A program made the position numbers and the translations under genes. The notes under the pieces are model-generated. The model did not search any database and was not told the DNA's origin. It was given only the letters and a program-made list of their open reading frames with translations. Positions 39,042 through 46,347 of a stretch of 64,000 nucleotides of DNA are shown here, one piece after another. The stretch's first letter is position 1. Every line of letters starts with the position of its first letter. Origin of the DNA: Tenacibaculum todarodis (lineage in GTDB: Bacteria; Bacteroidota; Bacteroidia; Flavobacteriales; Flavobacteriaceae). Location of the stretch: positions 62,001 through 126,000 of the forward strand of contig NZ_CP018155.1 in NCBI RefSeq assembly GCF_001889045.1. Reading direction: 5' to 3'.

Positions 39042-39297
39042 GTCTTCTTTTTATTAAAAACCATAATAAATGTGTTAGCAAAGTAAAAATTGTACCAATA
39101 ACAGCAAAAGTTAAATAGATTACAACAAAATTAGTATTTCCAACTTCATACTTTAAACTGAGACTTTTATAGAAAACAAAATAATATATTATCAAAAATA
39201 AAATTGAAATATAAAAATCAGGATACTTATGTTTGAATTTGCTCTTTAAATAAAAAAGAAAAAATTGAAAAAAGGATAAGGTTATTAAAATTATCAT
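39025..39297 (-). CDS. small membrane protein of unknown function
   Basis: I do not recognise this 90-residue protein. It has three hydrophobic segments: residues 1-17 (IILITLSFFQFFLFYL), 27-46 (DFYISILFLIIYYFVFYKSL) and 56-84 (VVIYLTFAVIGTIFTLLTHLLWFLI), with a basic end KRRLERNS. It begins one base after the SDR stop and overlaps the SprT-like gene by 17 bases; this tight packing is the main reason to call it a gene. Confidence 0.65.
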   Translation of the reverse strand: MIILITLSFFQFFLFYLKSKFKHKYPDFYISILFLIIYYFVFYKSLSLKYEVGNTNFVVIYLTFAVIGTIFTLLTHLLWFLIKRRLERNS

Positions 39298-39298
39298 T

Positions 39299-39979
39299 CT
39301 AAGGATTAGTTGATGAAACCTGCAACACTTTTCCGTTATACACTTTATTTCCTGTTAAAGCGAAATTGAAAATATATTCAGCCATGTTTTCAGCAGAAAT
39401 TGGTGCGACATAACCAGGAAAAGCTTCTTCTAACATTTCAGTTTGTACAGCTCCTAAAGCCAATACATTAAATGAAATTTGTTGCTCTTTGTATTCTTCC
39501 GCTAATAATTCAGAAAGCGTAATTACAGCTCCTTTTGCTGAGGAATAAGCCGCTAAACCTGGAAACTTTAAACTTCCTTGAATTCCACCCATAGAACTTA
39601 TGGTAACAACATGACTTCCTTTTTGTAAAAAGGGAATCAAGCTTTTTGTTAATTCTGCTACTGCAAAAACATTCACTTTATATACTTCTAAAAAATCTTC
39701 CGAAGTTAATTCTGTAAACGGTTTGTTTATTAATTTTCCTGCGTTGTTTATTAAAATATCGACCTGTTTCCATTCGGTTTTAATAAATCCAACCGCTTTT
39801 TTAATATCGTCATTCTGAGATAAATCTACAGAAATTGTAGTGATGTTTTTATGGTTAAAACTTTCTAAAGGTTCTGTATTTCTTGATAAAGCTAAAACAT
39901 TATTGCCTGCTTCGGCAAATTGTTTTGCTAATTCAAAACCAATTCCTCTACTTGTTCCGGTTATTACAACGTTTTTCAT
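39299..39979 (-). CDS. short-chain dehydrogenase/reductase
   Basis: A 226-residue classical SDR with the cofactor motif TGTSRGIGFELAK (residues 7-19), NNAGKL (about 80-85), the catalytic Ser in TISSMGG and the YSSAKG motif with Tyr and Lys. The substrate is unknown. It is the first gene of a minus-strand group (SDR, small membrane protein, SprT-like) and is divergent from the amidohydrolase gene, sharing a 75-base upstream region. Confidence 0.9.
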   Translation of the reverse strand: MKNVVITGTSRGIGFELAKQFAEAGNNVLALSRNTEPLESFNHKNITTISVDLSQNDDIKKAVGFIKTEWKQVDILINNAGKLINKPFTELTSEDFLEVYKVNVFAVAELTKSLIPFLQKGSHVVTISSMGGIQGSLKFPGLAAYSSAKGAVITLSELLAEEYKEQQISFNVLALGAVQTEMLEEAFPGYVAPISAENMAEYIFNFALTGNKVYNGKVLQVSSTNP

Positions 39980-40054
39980 TAGGTACTTATAATTTAAAGT
40001 AGCAAGCTACTTAAAAAATACGTACTTTTATCAACTGAACTAAACTTTTTACTC

Positions 40055-41335
40055 ATGAAAAAACTAACATTTATTTTTTGTTTTCTGTTGATGATTTGCA
40101 ACGCGCAATCTCAAAACATCTATATTTTATGTGGAAAATTGATAGACACCAAATCTGGAAATATTAAAACTGAACAAACTATTGTTGTCAATCAAAATAA
40201 AATAATTGATGTTATGGATGGCTATGTTATGCCAAGAAATGCAGTTGACAAAACCATTGAGTTGAAAGACAAAGTAGTTATGCCTGGTTTAATTGACATG
40301 CATGTTCATATTGAAATGGAATACGATAATAAAACACGAATTAATAAATACACGTTAAACGAAGCCGATGTTGCTTATAATTCGGTTGGTTTTGCAAAAT
40401 CTACCTTGTTAAATGGATTTACAACGGTTAGAGATTTAGGAGGAACAGGTGTAAATATTTCTATTAAAAAAGCAATTGAAGCTGGTAAAATTCCTGGGCC
40501 AAGAGTTTTTACAGCAGGAAAATCGTTGGCAACAACGGGAGGTCATGCAGATCCAACAAACGGAAGTAGTAGAGTATTAATTGGAAACCCTGGACCTAAA
40601 GAAGGCGTTGTAAATTCGGTTGAAGATGCTAAAAAAGCAGTAAGACAACGTTATAAAAATGGGGCCGATTGTATAAAAATTACGGCAACAGGCGGTGTTT
40701 TAAGTGTTGCTAAATCTGGTGATAATCCGCAATTTACAATAGAAGAGGTAAAAGCAATTTGTGATATGGCAAAAGATTACGGAATGCATGTTGCGGCTCA
40801 TGCGCATGGAGATGAAGGAATGCAACGCGCAATTATTGGAGGTGTAAAAACTATTGAGCACGGAACGTACATGAGTGATAAAACCATGGAGTTGATGAAG
40901 AAACACGACGCGTATTTAGTGCCAACAATTACAGCAGGAAAAGAGGTGGCTGAGAAAGCTGCAATAAAAGGATTTTACCCAGATATTGTTGTGCCAAAAG
41001 CATTGGCAGTTGGTCCACAAATACAAGGAACTTTTGCAAAAGCGTATAAGAAAGGCGTTGGAATTGCCTTTGGAACCGATGCTGGAGTTTTTAAACACGG
41101 TAATAACGGAAAAGAATTTGGTTATATGGTTGAAGCTGGAATGCCAGCAATGGAAACATTACAATCTGCAACAATTACAAATGCTATGTTGTTAAAAATG
41201 GAAAATGAAATTGGTCAAGTTAAAAAAGGTTTTTTCGCTGATATTATTGCTGTAGATGATGATCCAACCAAAAACATATCAACTATGGAAAATGTTGTTT
41301 TTGTGATGAAAGGCGGAAAAGTGTATAAAAAATAA
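40055..41335 (+). CDS. exported amidohydrolase family protein
   Basis: The 426-residue enzyme has a signal peptide (MKKLTFIFCFLLMICNAQS) and the metal-dependent amidohydrolase motifs: HVH in LIDMHVHIEME (about 82-92), a Lys in CIKITATGGV that may be carboxylated, His in AAHAHGDEGM and EHGTYM, and Asp in FGTDAGV. Related exported proteins are described as Xaa-Pro dipeptidases or imidazolonepropionase-like hydrolases; the substrate here is open. It is followed by a composite intergenic repeat. Confidence 0.85.
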   Translation: MKKLTFIFCFLLMICNAQSQNIYILCGKLIDTKSGNIKTEQTIVVNQNKIIDVMDGYVMPRNAVDKTIELKDKVVMPGLIDMHVHIEMEYDNKTRINKYTLNEADVAYNSVGFAKSTLLNGFTTVRDLGGTGVNISIKKAIEAGKIPGPRVFTAGKSLATTGGHADPTNGSSRVLIGNPGPKEGVVNSVEDAKKAVRQRYKNGADCIKITATGGVLSVAKSGDNPQFTIEEVKAICDMAKDYGMHVAAHAHGDEGMQRAIIGGVKTIEHGTYMSDKTMELMKKHDAYLVPTITAGKEVAEKAAIKGFYPDIVVPKALAVGPQIQGTFAKAYKKGVGIAFGTDAGVFKHGNNGKEFGYMVEAGMPAMETLQSATITNAMLLKMENEIGQVKKGFFADIIAVDDDPTKNISTMENVVFVMKGGKVYKK

Positions 41336-41340
41336 GCTTT

Positions 41341-41474
41341 AGTTAGCAAACAAGTTTAGCCCTGATTGAGCCTTTCGACTGCGCTCAAGACAGGCTAATT
41401 GTTTGAGCTCTTTTTTGTTATTGAGGGTAGTCGAAATACCAAAAAAAGCGAGTAGTGAAAGCAGAAAATAGCTT
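41341..41474 (-). repeat. composite flavobacterial intergenic repeat, copy A
   Basis: On the minus strand it reads GAAGCTATTTTCTGCTTTC, then CTACTCGCT, a GAGCTCAAACAA segment, and TCAATCAGGGCTAAAC, the same modules as copies E and F. A TCGA-type palindrome is embedded at 41371-41394 (CCTTTCGACTGCGCTCAAG core). It fills the whole gap between two convergent genes. Confidence 0.8.
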
Positions 41475-42974
41475 CTAAAAAATAATATCTTGATACGCGC
41501 CAATTGCAGGATTTGCAATTCTACTAACTCCTAAAATGTCTTCAGAAATTGAACTTGGAGCTGCTGCGTTTATAGCATCAGAATTTTCACCAATGATAAA
41601 GTCGTTAGTTGAGGTGTCTCTAAAATGTGGGAATCCGTTTCGAATAATGTTACTGTAATTTGAGTTTGTGAAATCCATTTCGGCATTGTTTGAAAATGTT
41701 CCGCTAACATCTTCAAACTGAATTAAACTGTTTGCTACAGAATAGTTAAATGCGCTTCCGTCTACCTTGTCTAAAATGAATTCAATGTTGTTATTTCCAG
41801 TAATTATACAGTTAGTAAAGTTTGCCGCGTGTAAATCTCTTGTTTCGGTAATTTCTTGATCGTTTGCATTTAAATACGTGAAATGATTGTTTACCAAAAC
41901 GGTTGGTAATTGACGTAAACTATTGCTCCAATAGTTGGCAAATGTACTGTGAGTAAAATTGTAAGTTCCGCCAATAGTTGCTGCTAAAGAAGCTTGACCT
42001 GCGTTACCGATAACAACGTTTTCTCCTAAAATATTGGTTTCTCTTGCAAGAATTCCGTAGTTAGAATTGTTATATATTTCTGTGTTTTTTAGGGTTAAAA
42101 CAGGGTTTGTTCCATTGATGCTATCAACTAAAACACCTATGATTCCGTTTTTAATTTGAGTATTGTGTAGTTCGTTGTCTTTACTTCCTGCGCGCATCCA
42201 AAGTGTTCCCCATTGTCCTGGAATATCACTAAAAGAATGCTCTAATCTATCGCCTTCAAAAACTACTTTTTCGGTTAATGTTCCGTTGCTTTTTAAGGTT
42301 GCTCCATTATCTACAATAAAACCAGAATTGTCATGAAAATGCAGTTTTGCTCCAGCTTCAATTGTTGCTGTTTTTCCGTTAGGAACTGCCATGTAACCAT
42401 AAATTACATACGGTTTTTCGTTGGTGAAAGTTAATTCTGAATCTTCTAAAAACCGACCTCTAATGGTTGTTGGTTCTCCATCTAAAGTTAAGCTATCAAT
42501 TTTCATGGTAACCGGATTTCTATCAGGAAATAGAAAAACGGCATCTTGTACCAAAGTAACCAAATCTACATCTTGTTGATTGTTTCCATTATCAAACAAA
42601 ATTTTATCTGTGTATAGCGGATTTGGAACTGTATTAAAATCTATTGTAGTTTCAATAAAAACATACATACTATCGTTGGCAAGAATATCGATGTCCTGAA
42701 AAGTGTCTCCTGCAATTCCGTCTACATTTAAACGATAGTTAGAAGTCATTCCGTTTTCTAATTGAATTGACGGAATTGTAATTGCCTTGCTTCCTCTATT
42801 ATATACTTTTAAATTATACGTTGCAGAACCAATATTACTAAAAACAGTGTCTAAAAAAACGGTGTCTTTAGAAAATTCTAGGCTTCCAAAACTCTGCACG
42901 GTTGTAAAATCTTTACGACAAGATGTTACAGAAGCAAGAATAATTACAAGTACTAATATTAGAAAGTTACGCAT
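41475..42974 (-). CDS. right-handed beta-helix lipoprotein of unknown function
   Basis: The 499-residue protein has a lipobox ASVTSC (Cys19) and is therefore a membrane-anchored lipoprotein. After an Ig-like N-terminal part (about 25-130, with TVFLDTVFSNIGSATYNLKV), it shows parallel beta-helix features: repeated NNxxG and IxNxxI patterns such as LKNTEIYNNSNYGILARETN and a C-terminal IGAYQDIIF of the kind ending in flavobacterial choice-of-anchor proteins. No catalytic residues are recognisable. It may bind or process surface polysaccharide, but this is a guess. Confidence 0.7.
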   Translation of the reverse strand: MRNFLILVLVIILASVTSCRKDFTTVQSFGSLEFSKDTVFLDTVFSNIGSATYNLKVYNRGSKAITIPSIQLENGMTSNYRLNVDGIAGDTFQDIDILANDSMYVFIETTIDFNTVPNPLYTDKILFDNGNNQQDVDLVTLVQDAVFLFPDRNPVTMKIDSLTLDGEPTTIRGRFLEDSELTFTNEKPYVIYGYMAVPNGKTATIEAGAKLHFHDNSGFIVDNGATLKSNGTLTEKVVFEGDRLEHSFSDIPGQWGTLWMRAGSKDNELHNTQIKNGIIGVLVDSINGTNPVLTLKNTEIYNNSNYGILARETNILGENVVIGNAGQASLAATIGGTYNFTHSTFANYWSNSLRQLPTVLVNNHFTYLNANDQEITETRDLHAANFTNCIITGNNNIEFILDKVDGSAFNYSVANSLIQFEDVSGTFSNNAEMDFTNSNYSNIIRNGFPHFRDTSTNDFIIGENSDAINAAAPSSISEDILGVSRIANPAIGAYQDIIF

Positions 42975-42989
42975 GTTTTTTTAATTTCT

Positions 42990-43044
42990 GTCTCCTCGAG
43001 CGCAGTTGAGAGGTTAATTAAGGTCTTTACTGCGCTCGACCTGA
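42990..43044. repeat. inverted doublet of TCGA-type palindromes
   Basis: Left copy GTCTCCTCGAGCGCAGTTGA plus GAGG (42990-43013) and an inverted right copy AGGTCTTTACTGCGCTCGAC plus CTGA (43021-43044) face each other across 7 bases. The left copy, including the GGTTAAT that follows, differs by one base from the palindrome in front of the GIY-YIG gene at 58457. It looks like that unit with the gene missing. Confidence 0.85.
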
Positions 43045-43072
43045 TATTTATAATTAAATGTCCATTATGGAC

Positions 43073-44113
43073 TTATTTTTTCACCAATTCAATTTCAAAT
43101 AATTTGCTCCAATGTTTTCCGGTAACAAACATTCTATTGTTTTTTGCGTCAAAGGCAATTCCGTTTAAAACATCATCAGCATCATCTAACTTTTGAGTTT
43201 TTTTCATTTCTTTAACTAGGTTGGTAAGATCTACAATTCCATCAACAGTTCCGTTTTCTGGATTTATAATTGCAATTAAAGGTTTTTGCCAGTAATTAGC
43301 ATAAATTTTACCATTAATATATTCTAGTTCGTTTAAACTTTGTAAAGAAACTTTGTTTGTGTAAGCTTGTATAGAACGTTTTTCTTTTAGAGTTACTGGA
43401 TCTAAAAACCAAATTCTATTAGTTCCGTCAGATTTAATTAATTCAGTATCATTATGCGTTAAACCCCAACCTTCTTTACTATTAAAATACTCAAAGCTTT
43501 TTTCTTGTTTAAATGAGTTTACATCATACACAAAACCTTTACCAGCTTGCCAAGTAAGCCAGAATACTTTATCATTAAAAATAGTCATTCCTTCACCAAA
43601 ATATGTGCTGCTTAAGTCTTCTTGTTGTAAAACTTCTCCTGTTTTATAATCCACTTTACGCAACCAAGATTGTCCTTTTCTACCGGTAGTTTCATATAAA
43701 AAACCATTATTAAATTCTAAACCTTGCGTATAGGCTTTTTTGTCATGCGGAAATGTGTTTACAATTTTATAAGAATACACATCAGGTGCTTTTGTAGCAA
43801 AAACCTCAATTGTATTGTTAACTTTTTTCGCTTTCTCAGGATAAAAAGCAACGGCAGTTACAGCATGTTTACCAACACCCAAATTAGTAGTATTAATTGT
43901 TGCAGTAGCTCCTTTAGATGCAATTTTCTTGTTATTCACAAAAAACTGAATAGAATCTACCGCATTTCCATTAATTTCTTCCAAAGAAACAGCAACACTT
44001 TTACCAAGTGTGGTTTTTTTAGGAGATGTTAATTTAAATTTATAACCGCTTTTACAAGCTGAAAGTAAGATAGTTGCTGTAAAAACAACCAATAATAGTT
44101 TAGATTTATACAT
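43073..44113 (-). CDS. glutaminyl-peptide cyclotransferase-like lipoprotein
   Basis: The protein has 346 residues from the ATG at 44113 (a GTG five codons upstream is less likely) and a lipobox LSAC (Cys20). An Ig-like N-terminal segment is followed by the plant/bacterial-type glutamine cyclotransferase beta-propeller: FPHDKKAYTQGLEF, ETTGRKGQSWLRKVD, YFGEGMTIFNDKVFWLTW and LNELEYINGKIYANYW. The enzyme converts N-terminal glutamine of exported proteins to pyroglutamate; family members are common in this phylum. Located at the outer or inner membrane face. Confidence 0.88.
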   Translation of the reverse strand: MYKSKLLLVVFTATILLSACKSGYKFKLTSPKKTTLGKSVAVSLEEINGNAVDSIQFFVNNKKIASKGATATINTTNLGVGKHAVTAVAFYPEKAKKVNNTIEVFATKAPDVYSYKIVNTFPHDKKAYTQGLEFNNGFLYETTGRKGQSWLRKVDYKTGEVLQQEDLSSTYFGEGMTIFNDKVFWLTWQAGKGFVYDVNSFKQEKSFEYFNSKEGWGLTHNDTELIKSDGTNRIWFLDPVTLKEKRSIQAYTNKVSLQSLNELEYINGKIYANYWQKPLIAIINPENGTVDGIVDLTNLVKEMKKTQKLDDADDVLNGIAFDAKNNRMFVTGKHWSKLFEIELVKK

Positions 44114-44150
44114 AATTATAATTTTCACTACAAATAAAACAATTTATTTG

Positions 44151-44180
44151 TTTGCAAATTCAAAAAAAGGGTTAAATTTG
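44151..44180 (+). promoter_or_regulatory. promoter of rpmE2
   Basis: TTTG at 44151-44154, an 18-base spacer and TAAATTTG at 44173-44180 fit the consensus. The expected start near 44184 leaves a leader of about 97 bases before the ATG, long for this phylum. L31 synthesis is controlled by leader RNAs in some other bacteria; here I see only weak pairing (GTTTTAA/TTAAAC). Confidence 0.65.
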
Positions 44181-44280
44181 CGCACTCAAATAGCCATTGC
44201 AGGTTTTTGATAAATAAAACGTTTTAATTTTACCAATTTAAACAGTTTTATACAAAAGTAAGATATTAAAATTATACAAG

Positions 44281-44532
44281 ATGCAAAAAGGTATACATCC
44301 AGAAAATTATAGAATGGTAGCGTTTAAAGACATGTCTAACGGAGATGTTTTTTTAACTAAATCTACTGCAAACACTAAAGAAACTTTAGATGTTGAGGGT
44401 ACAGAATATCCATTAATCAAATTAGAGATTTCAAGAACTTCTCACCCATTTTACACTGGTAAATCTAAATTAGTAGATACAGCTGGTCGTATTGACAAGT
44501 TCAAAACAAAATACGCAAAATTCAAAAAATAA
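44281..44532 (+). CDS. rpmE2: 50S ribosomal protein L31 type B
   Basis: The 83 residues [20 protein letters not shown] followed by [21 protein letters not shown] and ending [10 protein letters not shown] are type B L31, the variant lacking the zinc-binding cysteines of type A. L31 bridges the small-subunit head and the large subunit. The gene has its own promoter and terminator and is not in a ribosomal operon. With the zinc-free S14 and L36 it adds to a low-zinc ribosome. Confidence 0.97.
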   Translation: MQKGIHPENYRMVAFKDMSNGDVFLTKSTANTKETLDVEGTEYPLIKLEISRTSHPFYTGKSKLVDTAGRIDKFKTKYAKFKK

Positions 44533-44554
44533 TTTTTTTGATTGCAATTTATTA

Positions 44555-44584
44555 AAAGCTCTAACTTCTGTTAGGGCTTTTTTT
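44555..44584 (+). terminator. intrinsic terminator after rpmE2
   Basis: AAAGCTCTAAC (44555-44565) pairs with GTTAGGGCTTT (44570-44580), one T-G pair, with a 4-base loop and a T-run to 44584. Confidence 0.85.
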
Positions 44585-44586
44585 AT

Positions 44587-44660
44587 GGAAGCTATTTCCA
44601 GCTTTCCGTTATATCTTTTGCAGAAAAAGCAAAAGGATGTCACTTCAATCTGGGCTAAAC
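44587..44660 (+). repeat. composite flavobacterial intergenic repeat, copy B
   Basis: Modules: GAAGCTATTTCCAGCTTTC, then TATATCTTTTGC paired with GCAAAAGGATG (CTTTTGC 44615-44621 with GCAAAAG 44629-44635), then CACTTCAATCTGGGCTAAAC. It begins 3 bases after the rpmE2 terminator. Same subtype as copies C and D. Confidence 0.8.
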
Positions 44661-44730
44661 CTATCTATATATTTTGTGCTTAAATTCAAAGTGATTTTTG
44701 TACTTTTATCCGTCAAATAAATTCAATAAA

Positions 44731-46242
44731 ATGAGAAATACAATTCTTGCTATTTTAATAACTGCAACGGTAGCTTGCGGAGTCTTAGTTTACTTTTTAC
44801 CACATGTTGGTAATATTATTTTACTATCAATTACAGGGATTTTAACTATAGTTGCACTTTTTGATGCCTTTCAAGACAAGCACTCTTTATTAAGGTCCTT
44901 TCCTTTAATTGCAAGATTACGTTGGCTTTTTGAAGATGAAAGAGAGAAAATTCAACAATATTTTATTGAAGATAATTTAAATGGAACACCAATAAACAGA
45001 GAAAAAAGATCTATTGTTTATCAACGTGCAAAATTGCAAAAAGATACAGTTCCATTTGGAACACAGCATAACGTGTATGCAAAAGGGTATGAGTTTGTAA
45101 AACACTCTTTATTTCCAACAGATCACCATAAAGTTACCGGAGAAAGAGTATTAATTGGTTCAGATAAATGTTCTCAAAAATACGATGCTTCTATAATAAA
45201 CATATCTGCAATGTCATTTGGTTCATTGAGTAAAAATGCTATAAAAGCATTAAATCAAGGAGCAAAAATGGCAAATTTTGCACACAATACAGGAGAAGGA
45301 GGAATTTCACCATACCATTTACAAGGAGGTGATTTAATTTTTCAAGTAGGAACAGGTTATTTTGGTGCAGGAAAACACGATATTAATGGAAAACGTTTGT
45401 TTGATGATGAAGCTTTTAGAAAAAATGCAATTCGTCCAGAAGTAAAAATGATTGAAATCAAATTTTCTCAAGGAGCAAAACCTGGTCATGGCGGAATTCT
45501 TCCAGCAAAGAAAAATACAGAGGAAATTGCGGGAATTCGTGGAGTTGTTCCGTTTACACAAGTAGATTCTCCTCCAGGACATTCGGCTTTTTCTAATTTC
45601 GATGAAATGATTGTTTTCTTACAAAAAGTAAGAGATTTATCTGGAGGGAAACCAATTGGAGTTAAGTTTTGTGTTGGTAATAACGAAGAGATTGAAGAAA
45701 TGATTAAATCTTTTTCAGAAGCAAATAATTATCCCGATTTTATTTCTGTAGATGGAGGAGAAGGAGGAACAGGTTCCGCGCCGTTAGAATTTTCTAATTA
45801 TGTAGGTACACCTTTGTTAGATGGATTATCTTTTGTAGATAAAACATTGAAGAAGTATAAGCTTAGAAATGAGATAAAAATTATTGCAAGTGGTAAAGCA
45901 ATTGATGCTTTTGATATTGTAAAATATTTTGCACTTGGCGCAGATGCAATAGGAATGGCTCGTAGCTTTATGTTAAGTTTAGGTTGTATACAAGCAAGAG
46001 AATGTAACTTAGATACCTGTCCAGTTGGTGTAGCTACGCAAGATGACGATTTGGTAAAAGCTTTGGTTGTAGGAGATAAGAATGTTCGTGTAAAAAATTA
46101 TCATGAAAAAACCATTTTGGCAACTAAAGAACTAGTTGCGGCTATGGGTAAAAATTCTATAGCAGATGTAAAAGCCACTGAAGTATTTAGAAGGTCTGTA
46201 GATAATGGTAAAATTGAAACTTTAGAAGAGGTTTATAGTTAA
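44731..46242 (+). CDS. FMN-binding glutamate-synthase-domain membrane protein
   Basis: The protein has 503 residues from the ATG at 44731; an upstream TTG 11 codons earlier is less likely. Two N-terminal membrane helices (about 3-45) precede a glutamate-synthase FMN domain: INISAMSFGSLSKNAI, GEGGISPYH, SVDGGEGGTGSAPLEF, IASGKAIDAFD. The 3Fe-4S-type cysteines are kept in CIQARECNLDTCPVG (C-x5-C-x4-C). It lacks the glutaminase domain of GltB, so it is a stand-alone oxidoreductase of unsettled function rather than a complete glutamate synthase. Confidence 0.88.
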   Translation: MRNTILAILITATVACGVLVYFLPHVGNIILLSITGILTIVALFDAFQDKHSLLRSFPLIARLRWLFEDEREKIQQYFIEDNLNGTPINREKRSIVYQRAKLQKDTVPFGTQHNVYAKGYEFVKHSLFPTDHHKVTGERVLIGSDKCSQKYDASIINISAMSFGSLSKNAIKALNQGAKMANFAHNTGEGGISPYHLQGGDLIFQVGTGYFGAGKHDINGKRLFDDEAFRKNAIRPEVKMIEIKFSQGAKPGHGGILPAKKNTEEIAGIRGVVPFTQVDSPPGHSAFSNFDEMIVFLQKVRDLSGGKPIGVKFCVGNNEEIEEMIKSFSEANNYPDFISVDGGEGGTGSAPLEFSNYVGTPLLDGLSFVDKTLKKYKLRNEIKIIASGKAIDAFDIVKYFALGADAIGMARSFMLSLGCIQARECNLDTCPVGVATQDDDLVKALVVGDKNVRVKNYHEKTILATKELVAAMGKNSIADVKATEVFRRSVDNGKIETLEEVYS

Positions 46243-46271
46243 AATAGCTTAACTTAAATAATAATATTAAA

Positions 46272-46306
46272 AAAACCAACTTACAAAATTTGCAAGTTGG
46301 TTTTAA
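46272..46306. terminator. terminator between convergent genes
   Basis: AAAACCAACTT (46272-46282) pairs with AAGTTGGTTTT (46294-46304) around an 11-base loop. The A and T flanks allow function in both directions, for the glutamate-synthase-like gene (+) and for gcvP (-). Confidence 0.85.
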
Positions 46307-46347
46307 CTTTTAAATAAACGCATAAACAATTACACGTTTAAACATCA

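Noticed and set aside
44492..44683. 63-codon frame after rpmE2
   Set aside because: It runs through the rpmE2 end, its terminator and composite repeat B; no coding character.
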